Below are positions 43,277 through 51,306 of a stretch of DNA of 64,000 bases, in pieces. The translations under genes and the position numbers were made by a program. Where the stretch lies: contig NZ_QLMC01000007.1 in assembly GCF_003259745.1 (NCBI RefSeq), positions 1-64,000 on the forward strand. The letters run 5' to 3'. Below the pieces are notes generated by a model. It did no database searches, was not told the DNA's origin, and was given only the letters and a program-made list of their open reading frames with translations. Positions within the stretch are counted from its first letter, which is position 1; every line of letters begins with the position of its first letter. This DNA is from Larkinella arboricola. GTDB taxonomy: Bacteria > Bacteroidota > Bacteroidia > Cytophagales > Spirosomataceae.

Positions 43277-44746
43277 TCAATAGAAAACTTCGGTCTTATT
43301 TCCCTCAAGCTGTTTAAGCAGGCTAGCCGACACGGTTTTCTGCTCGCTGATGGGATTGCCACGGATGAACAGCTTTTTTAACGTGTGCAGTTGATTAATC
43401 TGAACCGGTAATTCGGTCAGCCGGTTGTGGCTCATATCAAGCTCTTCCAGGTATGGCAGTGTAAAGACCTGCGGAGGAACCGTCCCAAAAGCGTTGTGAC
43501 CAATATCCAGAATTCGCAAATAATAGAGTTTCTCTAGGCTGGCGGGCAGACTAGCCAGGAAGTTGTGATGGGTGTATAGCACCTGAAGTTTCCGCAAACG
43601 CCCCAGTTGCCGGGGTAAGTCGTTGAGTTTGTTGTTGGAAAGGGCCAGTTGCTGCAACCGGCGCATCCGGCAAAGCCGTTCGGGCAGCACCCGCAGGTTG
43701 TTGTAGTACAAATCGAGCACTTCCAGACGTTTCAGGCGGCTAATGCTGCCGGGAAGCTCGTTGAGCCGCGCCCGGTATAAATTAAGGTCTTTCAGATGAC
43801 GCATCCGGCGCAGGGGCGCGGTGTTCAGTCCGCCCGAAAAGTTGTTGTAACCAAGCCAGAGGCTTTCCAGTCGGCGGTTTTGGGCGACGGCTTTCGGAAC
43901 GGCGGTAATGCCGGTTGACTGAATGTTCAGAATTTTCAGGTGTTTGTTGCGGGCCACGTGCAGCCCATCACTGCTCAGCGGATTATACGACACATCCAGT
44001 TGACGCAGCTTCGGAATCATAAAGACTTTTTCGGGGATAATGTGAATGCCGTTGATGCTCAGATCCAGTACTTCCAGATTTGGAAACCGGTAAATCACTT
44101 CCGGGACTTCCGTTAATTCCAGCGTATTAAAAACCAGGTGTTTAACGGTATCAGGCCGGGTAGTTTTCTCCGCCTGTTCGAGGGTCGTCAGAATGCCCGG
44201 ACCCCGGCGTAGTTTCCGGCGTGAGGGCTGTTTGCCCACCGCCATACCGGAAGAATACTGATACGGTTTGTCGCCCGTGACCGGAAACCGATACGTCGAA
44301 AACCACTGGCAGAGTATGGGATCGATCCGTTCTTTAAACCGCATCAGGACCAGACTATCCGGAGCTTTGCCGGAAAAATTGGTAGAAAATTCGTGATAAA
44401 CTTTGTCTACCGAACCGTCTGCACTGGCGTAGAGATGGACGAGTAGGTAGCAGGTCGTGTCCTGTAACAGACCGGCCTTTTTAAACATCTGGTTAACATC
44501 TTTCTCAAACTGGGTATACAGTTCAAACCGCTTCTTTTCACCGGGCGTCCATTCATCCGGCGATCGAAGCCCGGTGGCCACCGGTACTGTGCCAAAAGTT
44601 GGATCAATAACCTTTTCAACGGCGATATATTCTTTCGCCAGTTTTTTAGCGGTGGCCTCGTGTTCCGATTTGGTCAGGCAAACCGTTTGGGCCGTTACAC
44701 TGCCCGCCATGAGGACACCAAAGAGGATTCGAAAGAGATTGCCCAT
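43277..44746 (-). CDS. Secreted leucine-rich-repeat protein
   Basis: The 489-residue protein starts with a signal peptide (ILFGVLMAGSVTAQ). The first ~190 residues are a non-repeat domain with one Cys pair (VCLTKSE, DTTCYLLVHLY). From about 195 to the end there are roughly twelve LRRs of 22-24 residues, for example RFPNLEVLDLSINGIHIIPEKVF, RMRHLKDLNLYRARLNELPGSI and RLKRLEVLDLYYNNLRVLPERL. The pattern is the bacterial/internalin-type LxxLxLxxNxLxxLP. LRR arrays bind proteins; no partner can be named. No sorting domain is seen at the end (TEVFY). Confidence 0.9.
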   Translation of the reverse strand: MGNLFRILFGVLMAGSVTAQTVCLTKSEHEATAKKLAKEYIAVEKVIDPTFGTVPVATGLRSPDEWTPGEKKRFELYTQFEKDVNQMFKKAGLLQDTTCYLLVHLYASADGSVDKVYHEFSTNFSGKAPDSLVLMRFKERIDPILCQWFSTYRFPVTGDKPYQYSSGMAVGKQPSRRKLRRGPGILTTLEQAEKTTRPDTVKHLVFNTLELTEVPEVIYRFPNLEVLDLSINGIHIIPEKVFMIPKLRQLDVSYNPLSSDGLHVARNKHLKILNIQSTGITAVPKAVAQNRRLESLWLGYNNFSGGLNTAPLRRMRHLKDLNLYRARLNELPGSISRLKRLEVLDLYYNNLRVLPERLCRMRRLQQLALSNNKLNDLPRQLGRLRKLQVLYTHHNFLASLPASLEKLYYLRILDIGHNAFGTVPPQVFTLPYLEELDMSHNRLTELPVQINQLHTLKKLFIRGNPISEQKTVSASLLKQLEGNKTEVFY

Positions 44747-44850
44747 TGTTTCAACGTAGATTATAGGTGTTTAACGTTAAATATAGTTAATAATTTTAGC
44801 CAGGCTCCGTTTTTGGTGCAAAACGCTGCAAATTAGTTTTTAACATTTAT

Positions 44851-44866
44851 TACGAAATTTTTCGTA
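44851..44866. promoter_or_regulatory. BlaI-type operator, site 1
   Basis: TACGAA-ATTT-TTCGTA, a perfect 6-4-6 dyad and the most upstream of three copies before blaI. It lies just upstream of the -33 region. Confidence 0.75.
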
Positions 44867-44874
44867 TATCATAC

Positions 44875-44906
44875 TTGACTTCTACGAATCGTTTCGTATA
44901 CCTTTG
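44875..44906 (+). promoter_or_regulatory. Promoter of the BlaI/M56 operon
   Basis: TTG at 44875-44877 and TACCTTTG at 44899-44906, 21 bases apart, fit the Bacteroidota consensus. Operator site 2 lies between the two boxes and site 3 starts one base after the -7 box. Confidence 0.75.
44883..44898. promoter_or_regulatory. BlaI-type operator, site 2
   Basis: TACGAA-TCGT-TTCGTA lies between the -33 and -7 boxes. Occupancy would block polymerase binding. Confidence 0.75.
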
Positions 44907-44907
44907 T

Positions 44908-44923
44908 TACGAACTATTTCGTA
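44908..44923. promoter_or_regulatory. BlaI-type operator, site 3
   Basis: TACGAA-CTAT-TTCGTA begins one base after the -7 box and covers the expected transcription start. Site centres are 32 and 25 bases apart. Confidence 0.75.
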
Positions 44924-44971
44924 GATAGGCGGACCCCATCGTCCATTCGTTCGAACAGTAAACAAAAATCC

Positions 44972-45355
44972 ATGAAACCAACAGACGCTGAACTGGAAAT
45001 TTTGCAGGTATTATGGGCCAGCGGCCCCAGCACGGTCCGGCAGGTGAACGACCGCCTGAGCCAGACAAAAGACGTGGGCTACACCACCACCCTGAAGCTC
45101 ATGCAGATCATGCACGACAAGGGACTGCTCAGCCGCACCGAAGAGGGCCGTTATCACATTTATCAGGCGCTGGTTGACGAAAAGGAAACCCAGCAGCATT
45201 TGCTCAATCGCTTCGTCGACACGGCTTTTCGGGGGTCGGCCATGAACCTGGTCATGCAGGCGCTGGGCAGCAGCAAGGCCACTCCGCAGGAACTGGAGGA
45301 ATTAAAAAAGCTGATCAATAATCTGAATCCGTCCTCAAACAACGAATCCCGATGA
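44972..45355 (+). CDS. BlaI/MecI/CopY-family repressor
   Basis: The 127-residue protein has the winged-helix BlaI pattern: TDAELEILQVLWASGPSTVRQVNDRL, YTTTLKLMQIMHDKGLLSRTEEGRYHIYQALV, then a helical dimerisation tail (RFVDTAFRGSAMNLVMQALGSS). Such repressors bind palindromes as dimers and are inactivated by cleavage through the partner M56 membrane protease. That partner follows with a 4-base overlap. Three 6-4-6 palindromes lie in its promoter (44851-44923), so the operon is very probably autoregulated. No beta-lactamase gene is adjacent. Confidence 0.95.
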   Translation: MKPTDAELEILQVLWASGPSTVRQVNDRLSQTKDVGYTTTLKLMQIMHDKGLLSRTEEGRYHIYQALVDEKETQQHLLNRFVDTAFRGSAMNLVMQALGSSKATPQELEELKKLINNLNPSSNNESR

Positions 45356-47313
45356 ACGCCTTTCCCTTGTTTTCCGAACCTTTCACCAACGCGCTGGGCT
45401 GGGCGCTGGTGCATACACTCTGGCAGGCTACGCTGCTCGTTGCGGTGACGGCCCTGGCTTTACGACTGACTCAGGCGCAACGCGCGTCCGTCCGCTACGG
45501 CATCAGCATCGGTGCGTTGGCGCTCCAGTTTCTGACTTTTTTAATGACATTCTGGGTCTGCTATGAACCCGTTCGGGCCACCATGACAATCGGTGGAGAG
45601 CAGCCAGCCCTGGTGGGGCAGTCAACGCTGGTGATGAACTTGCCCGCTGGCCGCGACTGGCTGGGCGAACTGACTTCCCGATTGAATCAGTATGTACCGC
45701 TGCTGGTGACGGTCTGGCTCTGCGGGACTCTGGTGCTGCTCATCCGTCTGGTGGGCGGCTGGTTGTTTGTTCAGCGGCTCACCCGCCGAAACCTCAGTCC
45801 GGTCCCCGAAGCCTGGCAGAATTACCTGCAACAGGTGGCCCGTCAGTTGGGCATTTCGGGTGCCGTCCGGCTGATGGAATCCGCAGAAATAACCGTACCG
45901 ATGACCATCGGCTGGCTGAAACCCGTTGTACTGATTCCCATTGGATTGCTGGCGGGTTTGTCGCCCCGGCAGGTGGAAGCGGTGCTGGCGCACGAACTGG
46001 CCCACATCCGGCGGTATGATTATCTGGTCAATCTGGTGCAGTCGCTTGTTGAGATTGTGCTGTTTTTCCACCCGGCCATCTGGTGGTTATCGGCCCGGAT
46101 TCGGGAAGAGCGCGAACACTGCTGCGATGATGTCGCCATCCAGTTGTGTGGAGAGCGTACCAGTCTGGCACAGGCGCTGGTACATCTTGAGGAACGTCGG
46201 CAGTCGGTAGCTGATGCCCCGTCGCTGGCGATGGCCTTCGGGGCCCGCCGGCAGTCATTCATACAGCGGGTGAAACGGGTCATCGGCGTACGGGAACCGC
46301 AGTCGGCAATGCGACCAAACGGCCTGGCGGTGGCGGGGTTTCTGGTCTTGCTGGCGGGTTTGGTGGCGGGTCAGCACAGCCATCGATCCACTCACCCCAG
46401 CCGCCGGGCCAGTGATTCGATTACGATCAATACCTGGCACTCGGACCCGGCCATCCAGCCGTTTGTGGCGCAGGAAAGGAAGGAAGCACAGCAACCCGAA
46501 CCGATTCTTGCGATTGAAAACGATACGATTAATCCGGTTGAACAAACCCGCATAGAACAGGCCGTGGAGAGACATGCTCAGGAAATGGAACGGCTGGGTA
46601 GGGAGATGGAGAAACTGTATCAGGAACTGGACGGTCATGAACCAGCCATTGAACTGACCGAAAAAGAAATGCAAAAAATGCAGGCCGAGCTTGAGCCGAA
46701 AAGAGCCCAGCTGGAAAGCCGGTTTAGACAGGCGGAAAGCCAATGGCTTGCTAAACTCCACGCGGAGGTTGCTCAGTCGCAGAAACGGATCAACGAACTG
46801 AATGCGGGGAAAATGGCTCAGCTTCAGGAAAAACTCCGGACCCTACAGGATAAGGGGATGCAGTTGCCGGACGATTCGATAAAAGCGTTCTGGGAGGAAG
46901 CGGTTAACCAAATGAATGCGGAAATGCCTCATTTAATCAAGGCCGTTGAACAGAGTGCACGCAAACTGGATTCGCTGAGAGAAAGAAGGCTACCAACCCC
47001 GGTTATGGCACCCGCGCCCGCAGTGTCTCCCCGGCCCGCCCGCGCTCCTAAACCGGCAGGCGGCAAAGGGCAATATTGGTACAACGGCAAACGGTACGAT
47101 AACCCGGCGGATATGCCAGCCGTGCCCGCGCCCCCGATGCCACCCGCAGAGCCGGGTCCGGCAACCGTTGAGGATCCCATTGCCCCGGTTGCGGCTCCGG
47201 CGGTACCAACTCCGCCCCAACTTGAAGCCGTACCGGATGCTCCGGCTCCGCCCAACGTCCCGAAAGCTCCGAAAGCCGGCAAGAAAGGCCGTCACATCAA
47301 AACAAACAATTGA
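45352..47313 (+). CDS. BlaR1-like M56 membrane metalloprotease
   Basis: The 653-residue protein has about four transmembrane helices in the first 320 residues (LGWALVHTLWQATLLVAVTALAL, YGISIGALALQFLTFLMTFWV, YVPLLVTVWLCGTLVLLIRLVGGW) and the zinc motif HELAH at residues 214-218 with REEREHCCDDVAI nearby. The cytoplasmic or exported C-terminal half is atypical: a Glu/Lys-rich coiled coil (about 390-540), then a Pro/Ala-rich region with repeated PAP-type segments and a basic end. The penicillin-binding sensor domain of BlaR1 is absent. It overlaps the repressor gene by 4 bases and probably cleaves or signals to it. The inducing signal is unknown. Confidence 0.92.
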   Translation: MNAFPLFSEPFTNALGWALVHTLWQATLLVAVTALALRLTQAQRASVRYGISIGALALQFLTFLMTFWVCYEPVRATMTIGGEQPALVGQSTLVMNLPAGRDWLGELTSRLNQYVPLLVTVWLCGTLVLLIRLVGGWLFVQRLTRRNLSPVPEAWQNYLQQVARQLGISGAVRLMESAEITVPMTIGWLKPVVLIPIGLLAGLSPRQVEAVLAHELAHIRRYDYLVNLVQSLVEIVLFFHPAIWWLSARIREEREHCCDDVAIQLCGERTSLAQALVHLEERRQSVADAPSLAMAFGARRQSFIQRVKRVIGVREPQSAMRPNGLAVAGFLVLLAGLVAGQHSHRSTHPSRRASDSITINTWHSDPAIQPFVAQERKEAQQPEPILAIENDTINPVEQTRIEQAVERHAQEMERLGREMEKLYQELDGHEPAIELTEKEMQKMQAELEPKRAQLESRFRQAESQWLAKLHAEVAQSQKRINELNAGKMAQLQEKLRTLQDKGMQLPDDSIKAFWEEAVNQMNAEMPHLIKAVEQSARKLDSLRERRLPTPVMAPAPAVSPRPARAPKPAGGKGQYWYNGKRYDNPADMPAVPAPPMPPAEPGPATVEDPIAPVAAPAVPTPPQLEAVPDAPAPPNVPKAPKAGKKGRHIKTNN

Positions 47314-47321
47314 ATCAGGAG

Positions 47322-47357
47322 AGGAGGAAAGGAGCGTATTCTTTTCCTCCTTTTTTT
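47322..47357 (+). terminator. Terminator of the BlaI/M56 operon
   Basis: AGGAGGAAA (47322-47330) and TTTCCTCCT (47343-47351) form a 9-bp stem, followed by a T-run. Confidence 0.8.
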
Positions 47358-48312
47358 ATTTAAACGCAGCCCGACGCAGCCGGTCGTTGACGGCCCGGCC
47401 CAATCCCATTTCGGGCAGCAGGTCCGCTACAATCACGTCAACATCCAGGGCATCCAGGGCGCGCATGGCGGCAAACAGGTTTTTGGCCGCTTCGTTTAGA
47501 TCCCCCGTTACCGAAAGGATTTGCTGATTTTCCAGCGGAATGAGCCGCGTGAGTTCGTCAAAAGCCAGCACACCAATACGCTCCGGTTTATGCGTTTTCA
47601 GGATTTCCTGCGGAGTTTTGAGCAATAACGGTTTGCGGGGGGCGTAGTGGCTGCTCAGCATCCCCGGCGCTTTCGGATTGGAGGTGGAATGGCTGCGTAC
47701 GGCTACTTTTCCAAGAACCGCTTCGAGTTTTTCCAGCGTCATGCCACCCAGTCGGTACACGATGGGCCCATCGTCACTAAAGCCAATGATGGTTGATTCG
47801 ATTCCCACCTGCGCGGAGCCACCGTCCAGCACGTACGGAATCTGGTCGCCCAGCTGCTGAACCACGTGCCGGGCGGTGGTGGGGCTGATGTAACCGAACG
47901 GATTGGCACTCGGAGCCGCCAGCGGAAAGTCCAGAACCGATAACAGTTTCAGTGCCAGCGGATGATTCGGAATCCGGATGGCCACCGTATCCAGTCCCGA
48001 CGAAACCAGGTCGGGAATAACGGCTTTTTTGGGTAACAGAATCGTGACAGGCCCCGGCCAGAACCGTTCGGCCACCCGCCGGGCTTTTTCCGGAATCGCG
48101 GTAACAAACGTCTCCGCTTTGTCGAGCGAGTCGGTATGAACAATAAGCGGATCGAAGGAGGGGCGGTTTTTTACCTTGAAAATCTTTAGCACGGCATCGG
48201 GATTGAGCGCATTCCCGGCTAGCCCGTACACCGTTTCGGTGGGCAGGCCAATCACCTCGCCCTGTTCCAGAAACTCCTTTGCCTTCTGAACATCCGTTCC
48301 TACTAGTACCAT
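47356..48312 (-). CDS. L-threonylcarbamoyladenylate synthase (Sua5/YrdC family)
   Basis: Start chosen at 48312 (MVLVGTDVQKAKEFL), which follows a -7 box; 318 residues. The YrdC domain (1-200) has EQGEVIGLPTETVYGLAGNAL, KVKNRPSFDPLIVH, RFWPGPVTILLPKK, VAIRIPNHPLALKLL and PLAAPSANPFGYISPT. A Sua5 C-terminal domain follows (KAPGMLSSHYAPRKPLLL). It makes threonylcarbamoyl-AMP, precursor of the t6A tRNA modification. Length shows the long Sua5 type rather than TsaC. Convergent with the M56 gene. Confidence 0.93.
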   Translation of the reverse strand: MVLVGTDVQKAKEFLEQGEVIGLPTETVYGLAGNALNPDAVLKIFKVKNRPSFDPLIVHTDSLDKAETFVTAIPEKARRVAERFWPGPVTILLPKKAVIPDLVSSGLDTVAIRIPNHPLALKLLSVLDFPLAAPSANPFGYISPTTARHVVQQLGDQIPYVLDGGSAQVGIESTIIGFSDDGPIVYRLGGMTLEKLEAVLGKVAVRSHSTSNPKAPGMLSSHYAPRKPLLLKTPQEILKTHKPERIGVLAFDELTRLIPLENQQILSVTGDLNEAAKNLFAAMRALDALDVDVIVADLLPEMGLGRAVNDRLRRAAFK

Positions 48313-48716
48313 GCCGCAAAGGTACGGATTTCCGGTTATCTCCTTTAAATTGGGTACCGGATCCGTTTGGGGCAAAAAACTTTTTGAGCCTACTGATCGG
48401 GCTTCTCGGATCTGAAGGCCAGACCAGACCCCTCACGTCAGACTTTCCGGGTTCGGGCAGAAATCCACGTTCATTTTTCACGGATGCCGCTGACGAACCC
48501 GGTTAATCGGTGGCGGCATTGGCGGTTCAAAAACAATTGATTCAGCAAAAAGATAACCGGCTGCGGTAGTCTTCCGGATCCGGTTCGGCGTAGTAGTGAG
48601 AAGAGAAAAGTTAGCTTTTCTGCTCGAAAGAATGGATAATTAGCGTATTCAGTATTACTTTTAACTGCTTATTTTACTATTCAATCTTGGTGAACTACTC
48701 ACTAAACCAAAAATCA
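48313..48716. other. 404-base divergent gap
   Basis: Between Sua5 and the GMC oxidoreductase gene. The only signal found is the TACCTTTG box for Sua5 (48317-48324). No ORF with recognisable features, RNA gene or repeat was seen. Confidence 0.4.
48317..48324 (-). promoter_or_regulatory. -7 box TACCTTTG directly before Sua5
   Basis: On the minus strand TACCTTTG ends only four bases before the chosen ATG at 48312. A start site 5-8 bases downstream would fall on or next to the ATG, suggesting a leaderless transcript. Confidence 0.55.
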
Positions 48717-50459
48717 ATGGATGTTCCACAAATAAAAAAGGCAGCGAAGGTTTACGACGTTGTCATTGTTGGCTCAGGAGCCGGGGGCGGCATGGCGGCT
48801 TATCAGCTGTCCAAAGCCGGTGCTAACGTTGCTCTTTTGGAAGCCGGAGGCTATTTCGACCCTGCTGACCCAAAGTACATTAACCAGTTAAAGTGGGTGT
48901 ATGAATCGCCCCGGCGCGGAGCCGGAACCACCCGGGCGTTTGGTGATTTCGATGCGGCCTGGGGCGGATGGGAGATTGAAGGAGAACCGTATTCGGCGGC
49001 TAAAGGAACAGAATTTCACTGGTTTCGTTCCCGGATGCTCGGCGGACGAACCAACCACTGGGGCCGGATTTCACTGCGGTTCGGACCGGATGATTTTAAA
49101 CGCAAAAGCTTGACGGGGATTGGTGAAGACTGGCCGCTGGGCTACGAAGATTATGCTCCGTATTACGACAAAGTAGACGATCTGATCGGGGTGTTTGGCT
49201 CCAAAGAAGGACTACGGGATGCACCCGATGGCCGCTTTTTGCCGCCCCCCAAACCCCGTCTGCACGAGTTGATGATTAAGAAAGCGGCCAAAGGAATCGG
49301 TATTCCGGTTATTCCTTCGCGCTTGTCCATTCTGACGAAGCCCATTCACGACCGGGGCGGCTGTTTCTACTGCGCACAGTGCGGCCGGGCGTGTCAGGCG
49401 TATGCCGACTTCTCGTCGTCGTCGGTATTGTGTATTCCGGCCGTGAAAACCGGGCGGGTAAACCTGATCAACAACGCCATGGCGCGGGAAGTCCTGACGG
49501 ACGCCAAAACCGGTCTGGTAACGGGCGTTTCGTACGTGGATACCCTGACGATGACCGAACAGGCGGTGATGGGCAAAGTGGTTGTGCTGGCCGCCAGTAC
49601 CTGCGAAACCGCCCGGCTGCTGCTGAACTCCAAATCACCGCGTTTCCAGAACGGTCTGGCCAACTCCAGCGGTGTAGTGGGTAAATACCTCAATGACTCA
49701 ACGGGCGCTTCGCGCAGTGCGTTTATCCCGTCGCTGATGGATCGCAAACGCTACAACGAAGACGGTGTGGGCGGTGCGCACATCTATACCCCGTGGTGGC
49801 TCGATAACAAGAAACTTGATTTCCCCCGCGGGTATCACATCGAGTACGGCGGTGGTATGGGGATGCCGATGTACGGTTTCGGTTTCGGTATGGAAGGCCG
49901 TAACAACATGGTGCCGGGTCGGGATGGCAAACCGAAAGAAGCAGGTGGCTACGGCGCCGATCTGAAAGACGATTTCCGCCGGTTCTACGGTGCCAACATC
50001 GGCATGGCCGGTCGCGGTGAACCCGTCCCGCTGGAAAGCAACTACTGTGAAATCGACCCAAACACCGTTGACCGGTACGGGATTCCGACGCTGCGGTTTA
50101 ACTACAAGTGGTCGGATGCCGAGATCAAGCAGGCCAAACACATGCAGGATACGTTCGAGGAGATCATCCACGCGATGGGCGGTATTCCGCTGGGCAAAAA
50201 ACCCGGTCCGGAAAACAACTACGGCCTGGAAGCTCCCGGTAAGATCATCCACGAAATTGGAACGGCCCGGATGGGGAACGACCCGAAAACCTCGGTATTG
50301 AACAAATACTCGCAGGCGCACGACGTTAAAAACCTGTTCGTTGTCGATGCTGCGGCCTTCCCGTCGCAGGGCGACAAAAACGTTACCTGGACCATTCTGG
50401 CTAACTCCTGGCGGACCTCCGACTACATCATCGATCAAGTCAAACAGAAAAACATCTAA
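48717..50459 (+). CDS. GMC-family FAD oxidoreductase
   Basis: Start at ATG 48717 (MDVPQIKKAAKVYD), giving 580 residues. The FAD-binding GxGxxG motif is VVIVGSGAGGGMAAYQL near residue 15; a later GGRTNHWGRISLRFGPDDF and C-terminal HEIGTARMGNDPKTSVLNKYSQ and NLFVVDAAAFPSQGDKNVTWTILANSWRTSDY are GMC hallmarks. A Cys-rich patch (GGCFYCAQCGRACQAY) is present near residue 220. It resembles the large subunit of membrane gluconate 2-dehydrogenase-like enzymes. The next gene encodes the matching small subunit, and a Gfo/Idh oxidoreductase follows, suggesting a sugar or polyol oxidation operon. The substrate is unknown. No own signal peptide; it may be exported with the Tat-bearing small subunit. Confidence 0.92.
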   Translation: MDVPQIKKAAKVYDVVIVGSGAGGGMAAYQLSKAGANVALLEAGGYFDPADPKYINQLKWVYESPRRGAGTTRAFGDFDAAWGGWEIEGEPYSAAKGTEFHWFRSRMLGGRTNHWGRISLRFGPDDFKRKSLTGIGEDWPLGYEDYAPYYDKVDDLIGVFGSKEGLRDAPDGRFLPPPKPRLHELMIKKAAKGIGIPVIPSRLSILTKPIHDRGGCFYCAQCGRACQAYADFSSSSVLCIPAVKTGRVNLINNAMAREVLTDAKTGLVTGVSYVDTLTMTEQAVMGKVVVLAASTCETARLLLNSKSPRFQNGLANSSGVVGKYLNDSTGASRSAFIPSLMDRKRYNEDGVGGAHIYTPWWLDNKKLDFPRGYHIEYGGGMGMPMYGFGFGMEGRNNMVPGRDGKPKEAGGYGADLKDDFRRFYGANIGMAGRGEPVPLESNYCEIDPNTVDRYGIPTLRFNYKWSDAEIKQAKHMQDTFEEIIHAMGGIPLGKKPGPENNYGLEAPGKIIHEIGTARMGNDPKTSVLNKYSQAHDVKNLFVVDAAAFPSQGDKNVTWTILANSWRTSDYIIDQVKQKNI

Positions 50460-50461
50460 TC

Positions 50462-50547
50462 CTCCGATTACCTCTGATGTTCTCTGATTATCTCTGATTA
50501 ATAGTTCTTACACAGAGTTGATCAGAGAACATCAGAGGTGATCGGAG
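50462..50547. repeat. 27-bp inverted repeat built of CTCTGAT words
   Basis: Arms 50462-50488 and 50521-50547 are complementary over 27 bases with one mismatch that still allows G-U pairing. The left arm and loop repeat CTCTGAT three times; an inner CTCTG/CAGAG pair can extend the structure. It fills the whole gap between the GMC and small-subunit genes, so transcription of the second gene must pass through it. Confidence 0.8.
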
Positions 50548-50559
50548 AAATCTCAGACT

Positions 50560-51186
50560 ATGAAACGTAGAGATTCTCTCAAGGCCATTACCTTAAGCAG
50601 TTTGGGGTTTGCCGGGCTGAACCCGCAGATTGCCGCTGCGGAGTCGATTGTCCCGCCCGACATTAAGCCGGTGAAAATTCCCGGTGGTCGGCAGAAATTT
50701 GAAGCGGAGCGCGATGCCAAACTGAAGGCCGACAAGTTTTTCACGCCCCACGAACTACGGACCGTTACCGTGCTGGGCGATATCATCATTCCGGCCGATG
50801 CCAAATCCGGGAGTGCTTCGCAGGCGGGTGTTCCGGCGTTTATCGAGTTTATGATGAAAGACCAGCCGCAGTGGCAGACGCCGATGCGGGGCGGCATTCG
50901 CTGGCTCGACAACGTGTGCGTGAAGCGATTCGAAAAGAAATTTGCGGATTGCACCAAGGCGCAGCAAATTGAAATCGTCGATGAAATTGCGTATCCGGCC
51001 AAAGCGAAGCCAAACATGTCGCAGGGCGTTTCCTTTTTCAACATGATGCGCGGTTTTGTAGCCACCGGCTTTTTCACCAGCCCCATCGGCATCAAAGACC
51101 TTGGCTACGTCGGTAACACTCCCAACCAGTGGGAAGGCGTTCCGGCGGATGTACTCAAGCAGTACAACCTGAGCTACGACGAGTAG
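50560..51186 (+). CDS. Gluconate 2-dehydrogenase subunit 3 family protein
   Basis: A 208-residue protein with an N-terminal KRRDSLKAITLSSLGFAG twin-arginine-like signal, so it is probably exported folded. The body matches the small gluconate 2-dehydrogenase subunit family: TPHELRTVTVLGDIIIPADAKSGSASQAGVPAFIEFMMKD, LDNVCVKRFEKKFADCT, NMMRGFVATGFFTSPIGIKDLGYVGN. In that complex it supports the FAD-containing large subunit. It lies directly behind the GMC gene after the CTCTGAT hairpin. It has no cofactor motif of its own. Confidence 0.92.
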   Translation: MKRRDSLKAITLSSLGFAGLNPQIAAAESIVPPDIKPVKIPGGRQKFEAERDAKLKADKFFTPHELRTVTVLGDIIIPADAKSGSASQAGVPAFIEFMMKDQPQWQTPMRGGIRWLDNVCVKRFEKKFADCTKAQQIEIVDEIAYPAKAKPNMSQGVSFFNMMRGFVATGFFTSPIGIKDLGYVGNTPNQWEGVPADVLKQYNLSYDE

Positions 51187-51189
51187 GCA

Positions 51190-51297
51190 ATTAAGAATTA
51201 AGAGTTAAGAGTTATGAGTTGGCTGGCGCACCCATTGATGTAAAGCTTTAACTTATAATTCTTAACTTTTAATTTTTAACTCTTAACTCTTAACTTT
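51190..51297. repeat. AT-rich inverted array of TTAAGAG words
   Basis: The left side contains repeated TTAAGA/GTTAAGA units (51190-51220), the right side repeated TAACTCT/TAACTTT units (51245-51297). A 17-base stretch, 51198-51214, is exactly complementary to 51277-51293. As at 50462, the arms are short repeated words facing each other, but the word differs. It fills the gap before the Gfo/Idh gene. Confidence 0.75.
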
Positions 51298-51306
51298 TCA
51301 CTCATT

